From positions 6,638 through 70,637 of the forward strand of contig PAND01000010.1 in assembly GCA_002707525.1 (NCBI GenBank): a stretch of 64,000 nt of DNA, written 5' to 3'. Positions 43,357-52,528 of this stretch are shown piece after piece. Every line of letters begins with the position of its first letter. The stretch's first letter is position 1. Under the pieces are notes generated by a model. That model did not search any database and was not told the origin of the DNA. It was given only the letters and a program-made list of their open reading frames with translations. The stretch comes from Flavobacteriales bacterium (lineage in GTDB: Bacteria; Bacteroidota; Bacteroidia; Flavobacteriales; Schleiferiaceae). The position numbers were made by a program, and so were the translations under genes.

Positions 43357-44688
43357 ATGTTCGATAATTTAAGTGATCGTCTTGAAGGGGCGTTTAAAGT
43401 TTTACAAGGAAATCATAAGATTACCGAATTAAATATTGCCGATAGCGTCAAGCAGATTCGTCGTGCACTTGTTGAAGCTGATGTAAGTTTTAAAATAGCC
43501 AAGCAATTTACCAACGACGTTAAGGAAAAGGCGCTAGGTTCAGGTGTTTTGACTGCTGTAAAGCCTGGTCAGGCCATGGTTAAAATTGTTCGTGATGAAA
43601 TGGCCGAGCTTATGGGAGGACAGGCTGAAGGGATAAATTTGGCCGGAAAACCTTCTGTAATTTTGATGGCTGGGCTTCAAGGTTCTGGTAAGACCACGCA
43701 TAGTGCTAAACTGGCTCATTTTCTTCAGAATAAAAAAACTAAAAAACCTCTTTTAGTAGCCTGTGATGTCTATAGACCAGCTGCCATAAATCAATTACAC
43801 GTATTGGGTGAGCAATTGGGGATAGATGTTTTCTCAGAAGAAGGGAATAAAGATCCTGTAAATATTGCCACCAATGCCTTATCACATGCAAAGAATAACG
43901 GCCATAATGTAGTTATTGTAGATACTGCTGGACGATTAGCTGTTGATCAAGAAATGATGGCAGAAATCGGAAATATCCACAAAGCCATATCGCCTTCAGA
44001 AACGTTATTTGTTGTAGACTCCATGACAGGTCAAGATGCTGTACATACAGCAAAGGCATTTAACGATGTCTTGAATTTTGATGGGGTCATCTTGACCAAG
44101 CTAGACGGTGATACTCGCGGTGGTGCTGCTTTGACCATCAAGAGTGTTGTCAACAAACCCATTAAGTTTATAGGTACGGGCGAAAAGATGGAAGCGCTAG
44201 ATGTGTTCCATCCTGACCGCATGGCCGATCGTATACTTGGCATGGGGGATGTTGTTTCATTGGTTGAGCGTGCACAAGAGCAATTTGACGAGCAAGAAGC
44301 GCGTATGATGAATAAGAAAATTGCAACCGATTCATTCGGTTTCGATGATTTTATGAGTCAAATTCAGCAAATCAAGAAAATGGGGAACATGAAGGACCTC
44401 ATGGGTATGATTCCTGGAATGGGCAAAGCACTTAAGGACACAGATATTGATGATGATGCCTTTAAGCATATTGAAGCAATGATCAATAGTATGACTCTTG
44501 GGGAACGCCAACAGCCGGACATAATAAACGGCTCTCGAAGAAAGAGAATTGCTTCGGGTTCTGGTCGCACAGTACAGGATGTAAATAATCTTTTGAAACA
44601 ATTTACGGACATGCGTAAAATGATGAAAATGATGCAGAGTGGCGGCGGTCGCCGCGGTATGATGAATATGATGCGAGGAATGCGTTAA
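43357..44688 (+). CDS. ffh: Signal recognition particle protein Ffh
   Basis: Ffh binds 4.5S RNA and signal sequences of nascent proteins and delivers them to FtsY. The 443-residue protein has the N helices, a GTPase G domain with LMAGLQGSGKTTHSAKLA (about 102-119), VDTAGRLAVD and TKLDGDTRGG, and an M domain (from about 300). That M domain carries the RNA-binding SGSGRTVQDVNNLLKQF (about 397-413) and the Met-rich finger, ending MMNMMRGMR. Pfam-like features are complete. Confidence 0.96.
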   Translation: MFDNLSDRLEGAFKVLQGNHKITELNIADSVKQIRRALVEADVSFKIAKQFTNDVKEKALGSGVLTAVKPGQAMVKIVRDEMAELMGGQAEGINLAGKPSVILMAGLQGSGKTTHSAKLAHFLQNKKTKKPLLVACDVYRPAAINQLHVLGEQLGIDVFSEEGNKDPVNIATNALSHAKNNGHNVVIVDTAGRLAVDQEMMAEIGNIHKAISPSETLFVVDSMTGQDAVHTAKAFNDVLNFDGVILTKLDGDTRGGAALTIKSVVNKPIKFIGTGEKMEALDVFHPDRMADRILGMGDVVSLVERAQEQFDEQEARMMNKKIATDSFGFDDFMSQIQQIKKMGNMKDLMGMIPGMGKALKDTDIDDDAFKHIEAMINSMTLGERQQPDIINGSRRKRIASGSGRTVQDVNNLLKQFTDMRKMMKMMQSGGGRRGMMNMMRGMR

Positions 44689-44698
44689 AAATGTTTAT

Positions 44699-45571
44699 AT
44701 GATCGTTTTAGATGGAAAGTTGACTTCAGCAGAAATCAGGGCTGAATTAGCCCAAAAGGTAAAGTCATTAAAAACTCAAGGAAAAAAAGTGCCTCATATT
44801 GCAGCCATTTTGGTAGGAGAGGACGGCGCTTCCAAAACGTATGTGAATGCAAAAGTGCGAGACTGCGAAGAGGTTGGATATGGATCAACGTTGATAAAGT
44901 TACCAGAGGAAACAACGGAATATGAACTGCTGAAAGCCATTAGTAAACTCAATAAAGATGAAGATGTAGATGGATATATAGTTCAATTACCATTACCTAA
45001 TCATATAGACGAGACAAAAGTATTATTGGCTATTGATCCCAAAAAAGACATTGACGGGTTTCATCCGGAAAATGTAGGTAAAATGACCTTGAATTTACCC
45101 ACCTATATTCCGGCTACGCCTCAAGGTATTGTTGAGATATTGCGACGATACAAGGTTCCAACAGAGGGAAAAGATTGTGTTGTTATTGGGAGAAGTCAGA
45201 TTGTAGGTTCGCCTATGTCTATTCTTTTAAGTCAACATAATTATCCGGGTAATTGCACAGTGACCTTATGTCATTCAAAAACTAAAAATTTGAAGGATGT
45301 ATGCAGAAAAGCAGATATTATTGTTGCTGCCTTAGGTCAGCCAAGCTTCGTTACTGAGGATATGGTTAAAGAAGGTGCCTGTGTCATTGATGTAGGAATC
45401 ACGAGGGTTGCTGATGCTACTAAAAAGAGTGGTTTTAGACTATTAGGAGATGTAGATTACGAATCTGTCGCACCCAAATGTAGCTTTATCACGCCCGTAC
45501 CAGGTGGCGTTGGTCCCATGACTCGCGCTGCATTAATGTTAAATACCATGAAGGTCATTGAATTATCTTAA
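44699..45571 (+). CDS. folD: Methylenetetrahydrofolate dehydrogenase/cyclohydrolase
   Basis: FolD interconverts methylene-, methenyl- and formyl-tetrahydrofolate, feeding purines and the formyl group used by Fmt, which is also in the window. The 290-residue protein carries the family motifs YVNAKVRDCEEVG (with catalytic Lys, about 49-61), VQLPLPNHID, PATPQGIVEIL and the NADP site VVIGRSQIVGSPM (about 161-173). PVPGGVGPMT near the end completes the set. It follows ffh by 10 bases. Confidence 0.96.
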   Translation: MIVLDGKLTSAEIRAELAQKVKSLKTQGKKVPHIAAILVGEDGASKTYVNAKVRDCEEVGYGSTLIKLPEETTEYELLKAISKLNKDEDVDGYIVQLPLPNHIDETKVLLAIDPKKDIDGFHPENVGKMTLNLPTYIPATPQGIVEILRRYKVPTEGKDCVVIGRSQIVGSPMSILLSQHNYPGNCTVTLCHSKTKNLKDVCRKADIIVAALGQPSFVTEDMVKEGACVIDVGITRVADATKKSGFRLLGDVDYESVAPKCSFITPVPGGVGPMTRAALMLNTMKVIELS

Positions 45572-45574
45572 GTT

Positions 45575-46222
45575 TTGAAAGACATTACTGCATCAAAAAG
45601 TTATAGTAGCGAGGAAGTTCGAAATGGCTTTGTAGTTCCACTAATGGAAGAATTCTATACTATTCAAGGAGAGGGGTTTCATACGGGCTTATCTGCTTAT
45701 TTTGTTCGAATTGGAGGTTGTGATGTAGGTTGTCATTGGTGTGATGTGAAAGAGAGTTGGAATCCGGATACGCACTCGCCTACGCCTATTTCTAAAATTG
45801 TTGACAATGCGTCCAAGTATAGTGATACTATTGTAGTAACTGGTGGTGAACCACTTACTTGGGACATGACACCATTGGTAAATAGTCTGCAGCAAAAGGG
45901 AATGAAAGTCCACGTGGAGACTAGTGGTGCTTATCCATTAACTGGAAATTGGGATTGGATTTGCCTAAGTCCTAAGAAAACGGCCCCGCCAAAGTCAGAA
46001 TATTACGCTAGTGCACATGAACTTAAAGTCATAGTGCATAATCAAAATGATTTCAAGTGGGCAGAACAGCATGCCGTTAAGGTGGGTAAAAAATGTCAAC
46101 TGTTTCTTCAGCCTGAGTGGAGTAAGCGTGAAGAAATGATGCCTCTAATTGTGGATTATGTCATGAAGCATCCTCATTGGCGCGTGAGCCTTCAAACGCA
46201 TAAGTATTTAAATATCCCATAG
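45575..46222 (+). CDS. queE: 7-carboxy-7-deazaguanine synthase
   Basis: QueE is a radical SAM enzyme that contracts carboxy-tetrahydropterin to CDG on the way to queuosine. The 215-residue protein has EEFYTIQGEGFHTG (about 25-38) and the iron-sulfur cysteines in GGCDVGCHWCDVKESW (Cx3Cx2C, about 48-63), then VVTGGEPL. Start: TTG at 45575 is favoured because this phylum's QueE has about 25 residues before the EEFYTIQGEG core; ATG 45644 would begin at that core. The rest of the pathway (queC, queD, queF) is absent here. Confidence 0.9.
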   Translation: MKDITASKSYSSEEVRNGFVVPLMEEFYTIQGEGFHTGLSAYFVRIGGCDVGCHWCDVKESWNPDTHSPTPISKIVDNASKYSDTIVVTGGEPLTWDMTPLVNSLQQKGMKVHVETSGAYPLTGNWDWICLSPKKTAPPKSEYYASAHELKVIVHNQNDFKWAEQHAVKVGKKCQLFLQPEWSKREEMMPLIVDYVMKHPHWRVSLQTHKYLNIP

Positions 46223-46224
46223 GC

Positions 46225-47169
46225 ATGGCGGTAATTTCAGATAGTAATGAGGCAGTGCGATTATTGAAGAATGGCGGTATTGTTGCGCTGCCAACTGAAA
46301 CGGTGTATGGTTTGGGTGCAAATGCCCTAGACGAGCATGCTGTTGCCAAGGTTTTCAAAGTTAAAAACAGACCATCATTTGATCCTCTAATTGTTCATGT
46401 AGCTAGCATAGAACAAGCAAAACTAATTGCGGAAGTTACGGATGAAGCTGAGGCATTATTCAGAAGATTCAGTCCTGGTCCATTGACGCTCATTCTTCAA
46501 AAAAAACAGATTGTACCGGACTTGACTACTTCGGGTCACATGACGGTAGGAGTCCGTATTCCGAATCATCCCATTGTATTAGAGGTAATCAGAAATAGTG
46601 GACTTTGTATTGCGGCTCCCAGTGCTAATCCCTTTGGTTATACTTCACCAACTAATGCCGCCCACGTATTTGATCAATTCGGTGACGGCATAGATGCGGT
46701 TTTAGACGGAGGTCCTTGTGAGGTTGGTATTGAAAGTACCATATTGGAGATGAGTGAGACTCCAAAGATTCTTAGGTTAGGAGGATTATCTATTGAGAGC
46801 ATAGAGGATGTTATTGGAAAGGTAATAATTGAAAGTAGTTCATCTGATCCTAAAGCACCCGGAATGCTCAGTTCACATTATAATCCTGGAGTGAATGTTC
46901 GACTGTTTGAGTCCTTGAATGAGATGCTCTCTCAATACAAAGTTGTTAATAAGTCATCAATTGGCTTATTAATAATGGGAAAGGGGCCTTGCGGAGATAA
47001 TATGTATAATTTGAGTACTTCTAATGATGATGTAGAGGCTGCATCTAGGCTCTTTACTGGTCTACATCAATTGAAAGCAAAAGGTTTTAGAGAAATATGG
47101 GCGCACTCGGTACCTGAAAACGGACTTGGTAGAGCTATTAATGATCGCTTGAAAAGAGCTGCTCATTAA
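46225..47169 (+). CDS. L-threonylcarbamoyladenylate synthase (Sua5 type)
   Basis: The 314-residue enzyme makes threonylcarbamoyl-AMP from Thr, bicarbonate and ATP, the first step of t6A37 on ANN-reading tRNAs. The YrdC-like domain (about 1-200) has ALPTETVYGLGANAL (about 21-35), KNRPSFDPLIVHV and SANPFGYTSPTN. A linker leads to a Sua5 C-terminal domain, so it is the long form rather than TsaC. TsaD, which uses the product, is encoded at 62085-63104. Gene start is two bases after queE stops. Confidence 0.94.
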   Translation: MAVISDSNEAVRLLKNGGIVALPTETVYGLGANALDEHAVAKVFKVKNRPSFDPLIVHVASIEQAKLIAEVTDEAEALFRRFSPGPLTLILQKKQIVPDLTTSGHMTVGVRIPNHPIVLEVIRNSGLCIAAPSANPFGYTSPTNAAHVFDQFGDGIDAVLDGGPCEVGIESTILEMSETPKILRLGGLSIESIEDVIGKVIIESSSSDPKAPGMLSSHYNPGVNVRLFESLNEMLSQYKVVNKSSIGLLIMGKGPCGDNMYNLSTSNDDVEAASRLFTGLHQLKAKGFREIWAHSVPENGLGRAINDRLKRAAH

Positions 47170-47173
47170 TCTT

Positions 47174-47194
47174 TTGGATTAAGACGTAATCCAA
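47174..47194. repeat. Inverted repeat after the sua5-type gene
   Basis: TTGGATTA and TAATCCAA form perfect 8-bp arms with a five-base loop AGACG, starting five bases after the sua5-type stop. It is followed by CCCCTTTTC, only a short T-run. It could be a weak terminator or an operator in front of the receptor gene 36 bases further on. Confidence 0.55.
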
Positions 47195-47230
47195 CCCCTT
47201 TTCAATATTTGTTTTGCTAATTTGAACATT

Positions 47231-49990
47231 ATGAACAAACTACTGCTTGCTCTTCTATTTTTATTGTCCGCAAACCTTAATGCTCAAATACGAGGTGTTG
47301 TACTCGATGATAAAAAAGAACCTATCATTGGAGCATCGGTCCGTATGATCATTAATGGAAAAGAATCAAATGTTGGTACAGTAACTGATATTGACGGACA
47401 GTGGTCCTTGAATATATTTAATTATCCAGTTCTAGTTGAAGTCAATTCGTTGGGATTTGCATCAGAAAATGTGCTTATCCGCGATGATGTTCCAGTACGA
47501 ATTCTTCTTAAACCGGATAGAAATATATTGAAAGAGGTCAATATTGTTCAGCAACGCCTGAGTGAACAGCAGGAAAAAAGTGCATTGACAGTAGAGAGCA
47601 TGGATGCCCTCGCTATCAAGGAAAGTCCGAGTGTTAGTTTCTATGATCATCTAGGAACTTTGAAAGGAGTGGATTTGACTTCTGCAAGTATTGGATTCAA
47701 AATCATTAATACACGAGGCTTCAACAGCACGTCTCCTGTTAGATCGCTTCAACTCATTGATGGAGTAGATAATCAGAGTCCTGGATTGAATTTTTCATTG
47801 GGTAATTTTTTAGGAGCCCCTGATTTGGATATTGTGTCTGTGGACGTAATTGCCGGAGCAAGTACTGCATTTTACGGCCCTTCTGCTTTTAATGGAGTGA
47901 TTTCCATGACCACCAAAGATCCGTTTAACTTCACGGGTATAAGTTCAAGCCTGAAAGTTGGAGAGCGTAACCTAACTGAAGTTAGCGTGCGATGGGCGGA
48001 TAAGGTAAATGAGAAATTCGCATATAAAATCAATCTTTTTGCATTAAAAGCCGACGACTGGGAAGCAGGAAATTTGACAGCTACTGACATAAGTGCGGAC
48101 AATGAATTAAACCCAGGAGGATATGATGCTGTTAACCGTTATGGTGATGAAGAATATTGGGATGCAGGTGGCGATGTCAAAGGGTACCCCGGGCTAGGTA
48201 GGTTCTATCGACCAGGCATAGAAGAGCGTCATTTAGTGGATTATGATACCGAAAACATTAAGCTCACGACTGCGCTGCATTATAAATTCAACGATCGAAT
48301 TCGTGGAATTTACGCTATGAATTTCGGAGCGGGTACCACGGTGTATCAAGGAGACAACCGGTACAGCTTGAAGGATATATTATTTTTACAAAATAGAATA
48401 GAATTAAGAGAGGAAACTGGTAAATGGTTTTTACGCGCGTATTCAACACATGAAGATGCAGGCAATAGCTATGATGCTTATTTTACAGCGCTGCGTATGC
48501 AAGACAGTATTGTTCCTAATCAATTTTACAGCAATCAATATCGAACAATGTGGTACATCTTTAATCGTCCACAAGTGAGAGCTTTGCCCGATTACCCATC
48601 GAACACCTTGAGTAATTCGGACTTTGAAGCTGAAATGCAAAATGTAATTGCCAACAATAGGGATTTCTTCAATCAACTTCACGACACTACGAATGCTATT
48701 GTTATGAATTTTATGGAAGCGATATATGGTTATTCTGTAGTCAATTATTTGAAACCAGGTACTACAGAATTTGAACAGCTCAAAGGGCACATCACTTCTT
48801 CGCTTTTCACTGAAGGAGGTAGTAGGTTCTATGATAAGAGTGCTTTATACCATAGCCAAGGCGAACGCAGCTTTAATACCAGCGCGGGACAATTCCGAAT
48901 CGGGGGTAATGTACGCATCTATACACCCAATAGTGCTGGAACCATTTTTAGTGATACGAGTGGCGTAGTTATTCGTAATTACGAAGGCGGTATTTATGGA
49001 GGATGGGAACAGTTTTATCTAGATGAAAAACTAAAAACTAGTATTACGGCGCGTTTAGATAAGAATCAAAACTTTCAACCGTTGCTTAGTCCTGCAGCTT
49101 CTGTGGTATATAAAGCAAATGAAAATCACACGCTACGTTTTAGTTTAAGCAGTGCTATTCGAAACCCTACTTTAGCAGATCAATACCTGTATTACAATGT
49201 GGGACGTGCCGTTCTATTAGGAAATTTGAACGGATTTGATTCTTTAGTTACCATTGATAACATTGTAGATTATTTAGGAAAGCCAGGTGCAGAGCGTCTT
49301 ACCCACGATTTTGGATATTTTGATATTGATGCGATTCGTCCTGAACGTGTAAGAACGGCTGAAGTTGGCTGGAGGGCTACTCTTTTTAATCGAGTTTTTG
49401 TAGATGCCAATTACTATTACAGTAACTACAATGACTTTATTGGTTACGTAATTGGTGCAAAGATTGTAGAAGGCACAACTGCCATTGATAGACTCAAGGA
49501 GGTACAGGTTTATCGTATTGCGGCCAATGCTACTGAGCAAGTAACCACACAAGGATTTTCCATTGGACTGAATACATTCTTGGGTGACTACCATAGTTTA
49601 TCAGGGAATTACAGTTGGAATAAACTAACATCCGATGTGAATGATCCCATAGTGCCAGCCTTCAATACCCCTGAACATAAATTTAATATAGGTTGGAATT
49701 TGCGGAATTATGCCATTAATAATAAGGAGATGCTCCTAGGAGCCGGTGTAAACTATAAGTGGGTAGAAGGGTTCTTATTTGAAGGATCACCGCAATTTAC
49801 AGGAAGTATATCTTCTTACGGTCTTCTTGATGCTCAATGTTCTTTAACAAAGGAATATTTAATCAATAAGACAGAGACTACCATTACGTATAAGATAGGA
49901 TCTAGTAATGCACTAAATAATCAAGTTTATCAAGTATTTGGAGGGCCTTTAGTTGGGAGGTTGGCCTATCTGAGTATTCAAATTAATTAA
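47231..49990 (+). CDS. TonB-dependent receptor with N-terminal carboxypeptidase-regulatory-like domain
   Basis: The 919-residue outer-membrane protein has a signal peptide (about 1-18, ends LNAQ), a CarboxypepD_reg-like domain (IRGVVLDDKKEPIIGASVRM, about 19-95), a plug (KIINTRGFNSTSPVRSLQLIDGVD, about 155-180) and a long beta-barrel to the C-terminus. It should import a bulky ligand with TonB energy. No SusD partner is adjacent, so it is not a classic SusCD pair; the ligand is unknown. ATG 47231 is used because the TTG nine bases earlier would only add residues before the signal peptide. Confidence 0.9.
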   Translation: MNKLLLALLFLLSANLNAQIRGVVLDDKKEPIIGASVRMIINGKESNVGTVTDIDGQWSLNIFNYPVLVEVNSLGFASENVLIRDDVPVRILLKPDRNILKEVNIVQQRLSEQQEKSALTVESMDALAIKESPSVSFYDHLGTLKGVDLTSASIGFKIINTRGFNSTSPVRSLQLIDGVDNQSPGLNFSLGNFLGAPDLDIVSVDVIAGASTAFYGPSAFNGVISMTTKDPFNFTGISSSLKVGERNLTEVSVRWADKVNEKFAYKINLFALKADDWEAGNLTATDISADNELNPGGYDAVNRYGDEEYWDAGGDVKGYPGLGRFYRPGIEERHLVDYDTENIKLTTALHYKFNDRIRGIYAMNFGAGTTVYQGDNRYSLKDILFLQNRIELREETGKWFLRAYSTHEDAGNSYDAYFTALRMQDSIVPNQFYSNQYRTMWYIFNRPQVRALPDYPSNTLSNSDFEAEMQNVIANNRDFFNQLHDTTNAIVMNFMEAIYGYSVVNYLKPGTTEFEQLKGHITSSLFTEGGSRFYDKSALYHSQGERSFNTSAGQFRIGGNVRIYTPNSAGTIFSDTSGVVIRNYEGGIYGGWEQFYLDEKLKTSITARLDKNQNFQPLLSPAASVVYKANENHTLRFSLSSAIRNPTLADQYLYYNVGRAVLLGNLNGFDSLVTIDNIVDYLGKPGAERLTHDFGYFDIDAIRPERVRTAEVGWRATLFNRVFVDANYYYSNYNDFIGYVIGAKIVEGTTAIDRLKEVQVYRIAANATEQVTTQGFSIGLNTFLGDYHSLSGNYSWNKLTSDVNDPIVPAFNTPEHKFNIGWNLRNYAINNKEMLLGAGVNYKWVEGFLFEGSPQFTGSISSYGLLDAQCSLTKEYLINKTETTITYKIGSSNALNNQVYQVFGGPLVGRLAYLSIQIN

Positions 49991-50005
49991 CCCCCCTACA
50001 AAACC

Positions 50006-51598
50006 ATGCTTATGAAAAAGAATTTACTTTTTATTTGCGCACTATTGATTTCAACTTCGGTTTTCGCTCAGCGTTATACTACAGAAATTTTTAGTGAGTC
50101 AGATATCGTGAAACAAAGCGATGTCGCCTATGGATTGAACTACAATCCATATATTGATTCTGCTCTTTTGGGCGGAACGAATATTCAGCCTCTCTTCGCT
50201 GATTTCTACATGCCTTCTCCTGCGGTTGATTCCGCAATTGACCGCCCTGTGGTTATTATTTGGCATACAGGTTCCTTCATTCCAAAAGGTTTGAATGGTT
50301 CTCCATTAGGAACTAAGGAAGACAGTGCCGTAGTTGAAATGTGTACCCGTTTTGCTAAGATGGGATACGTTGCAATTGCAGCTTCCTACCGATTAGGTTG
50401 GTTGGCGAACAGCACCAATCTGGATTTACGTCGCGGAACCAACCTGCTTGCAGTGTATTATTCCATTCAGGATGCAAAGTCATTGGTTCGTTACTTGAAC
50501 TTGACTCAAATGGGTACTAACCCTTTTGGAATTAATGCTTCTAACACCATCATGGTAGGTCAAGGATCAGGTGGCTACATTACTTTTGCATATGCTACCA
50601 TTGATAAGCACTCGGAAGTCACCGTTCCTAGCAAGTTCCAGTACCAAGATACCATTGGTATGTTTGGCGGCATGGTCAATGTTGGTGATCCATATGTAGA
50701 CACTTCAATTGTGGGAGATATAAGTGGATACGGAGGACAAATCACGGTTACCGGTCAGAATGCGGCTGGTCTTCCAACAATGGATTATACGCAGCCCGGA
50801 CGTAATTATGTGAATCATCAAGGTATGCCAGATGATGTGCTAATGGTTGTCAATATGGGTGGCGCATTAGGAGACGGAAATTGGCTCGAGCAAGGAGATG
50901 TACCTATGTTAAGCATTCATAGTAAGTTTGATTTCTTTGCACCTTATGATACTGGTATGGTGTTCGTTCCGATCGGACAACAATTCTATCCAGTGGTAAG
51001 TGTTACAGGTTCTTACGGTGCTATTAAAGCAGCTAATGGATTCGGTAACAATGATGTTTTCTTAAATGCAAATTACACTGATGCTGTTTGGGTTGACGAA
51101 CAAAGTACGAATCCGACTGGTGAAGAATGTATTTATACGGTGGAGATTCCACCTGCGAATGCCGTTACGCCATGGGTAGTCAACACGGCTCCATGGAATT
51201 GGTACGATCCAAACGATCCGTTTGCATCTCAGAACCCAGCAAACCCGAATGATGAAACAAAGTCTCAAGCTTGGATTGATACAGTAATGTCATTTATTGT
51301 ACCAAGAATGGCAACCGTTTTACAAGCAGAGGGTGTTCCAGCGGGTATTGAAGAGTTTGAATTGGACATGAAAGTATATCCAAATCCATCTTCAAACGGT
51401 GCTATGATGATTGAGACAGCAAATAGAATTGCAATTCAAGAGTTGATGATTTATGATATCACTGGTAGAGTAGTGGTGTATCAACAAGATTTGGATTCAA
51501 AGACAGAACTTGATCTATCTGATTGGTCTTCTGGTGTATATATCCTTAAGATAAAAACAGAACAAGGTGCTGCAGTACGAAGAATTACAGTAAAGTAA
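50006..51598 (+). CDS. T9SS-sorted alpha/beta-hydrolase-like protein
   Basis: The 530-residue protein has a signal peptide (about 1-22, ends VFAQ), an alpha/beta-hydrolase-like region with IIWHTGSFIPKG (about 84-95, position of the oxyanion loop) and IMVGQGSGGYITFAY (about 182-196, position of the nucleophile elbow). A T9SS type A sorting domain lies at the C-terminus (KVYPNPSSNGAMM ... SSGVYILKI). The elbow reads G-Q-G-S-G-G, so a canonical GxSxG is absent (see findings). It follows the receptor by 15 bases and is probably co-expressed, then a strong terminator. Confidence 0.85.
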   Translation: MLMKKNLLFICALLISTSVFAQRYTTEIFSESDIVKQSDVAYGLNYNPYIDSALLGGTNIQPLFADFYMPSPAVDSAIDRPVVIIWHTGSFIPKGLNGSPLGTKEDSAVVEMCTRFAKMGYVAIAASYRLGWLANSTNLDLRRGTNLLAVYYSIQDAKSLVRYLNLTQMGTNPFGINASNTIMVGQGSGGYITFAYATIDKHSEVTVPSKFQYQDTIGMFGGMVNVGDPYVDTSIVGDISGYGGQITVTGQNAAGLPTMDYTQPGRNYVNHQGMPDDVLMVVNMGGALGDGNWLEQGDVPMLSIHSKFDFFAPYDTGMVFVPIGQQFYPVVSVTGSYGAIKAANGFGNNDVFLNANYTDAVWVDEQSTNPTGEECIYTVEIPPANAVTPWVVNTAPWNWYDPNDPFASQNPANPNDETKSQAWIDTVMSFIVPRMATVLQAEGVPAGIEEFELDMKVYPNPSSNGAMMIETANRIAIQELMIYDITGRVVVYQQDLDSKTELDLSDWSSGVYILKIKTEQGAAVRRITVK

Positions 51599-51618
51599 GC
51601 TCACCATAGCTTTTAGTT

Positions 51619-51648
51619 ATCCCCGCCTTACAGGCGGGGATTTTTTTT
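51619..51648 (+). terminator. Intrinsic terminator after the T9SS hydrolase-like gene
   Basis: A perfect 10-bp GC-rich stem, ATCCCCGCCT with its complement, surrounds a three-base loop and is followed by eight T. It lies 20 bases after the stop codon and closes the receptor/hydrolase unit. Confidence 0.92.
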
Positions 51649-51652
51649 GCCC

Positions 51653-51660
51653 TAATTTTG
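51653..51660 (+). promoter_or_regulatory. Likely promoter -7 box for the aminotransferase gene
   Basis: TAATTTTG matches TAnnTTTG, 19 bases before the ATG at 51680, placed directly after the terminator T-run. No good -33 TTG at the usual spacing. Confidence 0.35.
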
Positions 51661-51679
51661 ACTCTTAACAGCAAAAATT

Positions 51680-52528
51680 ATGATTAATTATAACGGAACC
51701 ATAATCTCTTATGATGATCTTCCTGTTGAAGATGTAAAACGCGCAACCTTCTATGGCGATTCTCTATTTGAGACGATGAGGATGCGAGATAATAAGTTAT
51801 TGTTTATTGAAGATCATTATTTTAGGCTAATGTCTAGTATGCGTATTTTACGAATGCCTATACCAATGGATTTTACGCCTGAATTTTTTGTTGATGAAGC
51901 GAATAAATTGGCAGAGGAAGTTGCAATTACTGATGGACGACTAAGGCTTCAAGTGGTGAGGAAATCAGATGGTCGTTACACACCGATTCGGAACAATCAA
52001 TGCAAATGGTGGATGGAACTTGAACCATTGGATGTAACAGATTATGTATGGAGTGACCAAGGTCTAAAGGTTGAACTGTTCAAAGACCATTATATTCAGG
52101 CAGGATTGCTCTCAACTATAAAGTCTTCGAATAGCTTACCGTATATTTTAGCAGGTATTTTTGGAAAGGAAAATGGTTACGATGCCATGTTGATGCTAAA
52201 TGATCGCAAAATGTTAGTAGAAGCTCATTCGGCAAATGTATTTATTCTTAAGGATAATCAATTAAAAACTGCGCCGCTAGAAGACGGGGCACTTCGAGGA
52301 GTGTTTCGCAAAAACTTGATTGCGTGGGCAAAGGAGATAGGTCTTGAAATTAAAGAAGAAAGTATTAATCCTTTTGAATTGCAGAAAGCAGATGAAATAT
52401 GGCTTACGAATACTATCATTGGTGTTCAGTGGGTAGAAAATTATAGAAAACGTACCTATGGTGGAACTAAGGCAAAAGAACTCGTAGAGTTGCTGCAGCG
52501 TAAGTTGAATGTTTTAGGATCACTTTAA
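51680..52528 (+). CDS. Class IV aminotransferase (4-amino-4-deoxychorismate lyase or branched-chain type)
   Basis: The 282-residue PLP enzyme shows the class IV fold: YDDLPVEDVKRATFYGDSLFETM (about 10-32), the PLP lysine in TIKSSNSLPY (about 152-161), and ADEIWLTNTIIGVQWV near the C-terminus. The early GDSLFETM pattern is seen in 4-amino-4-deoxychorismate lyase (PabC) as well as in branched-chain aminotransferases; I favour a PabC-like role, but no pabA or pabB is nearby. It overlaps yqgE by four bases tail to tail. Confidence 0.82.
   Translation: MINYNGTIISYDDLPVEDVKRATFYGDSLFETMRMRDNKLLFIEDHYFRLMSSMRILRMPIPMDFTPEFFVDEANKLAEEVAITDGRLRLQVVRKSDGRYTPIRNNQCKWWMELEPLDVTDYVWSDQGLKVELFKDHYIQAGLLSTIKSSNSLPYILAGIFGKENGYDAMLMLNDRKMLVEAHSANVFILKDNQLKTAPLEDGALRGVFRKNLIAWAKEIGLEIKEESINPFELQKADEIWLTNTIIGVQWVENYRKRTYGGTKAKELVELLQRKLNVLGSL

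Noticed and set aside
48443-48790. A 115-codon minus-strand frame inside the TonB-dependent receptor
   Set aside because: Antisense to the barrel; no start context or homology pattern.
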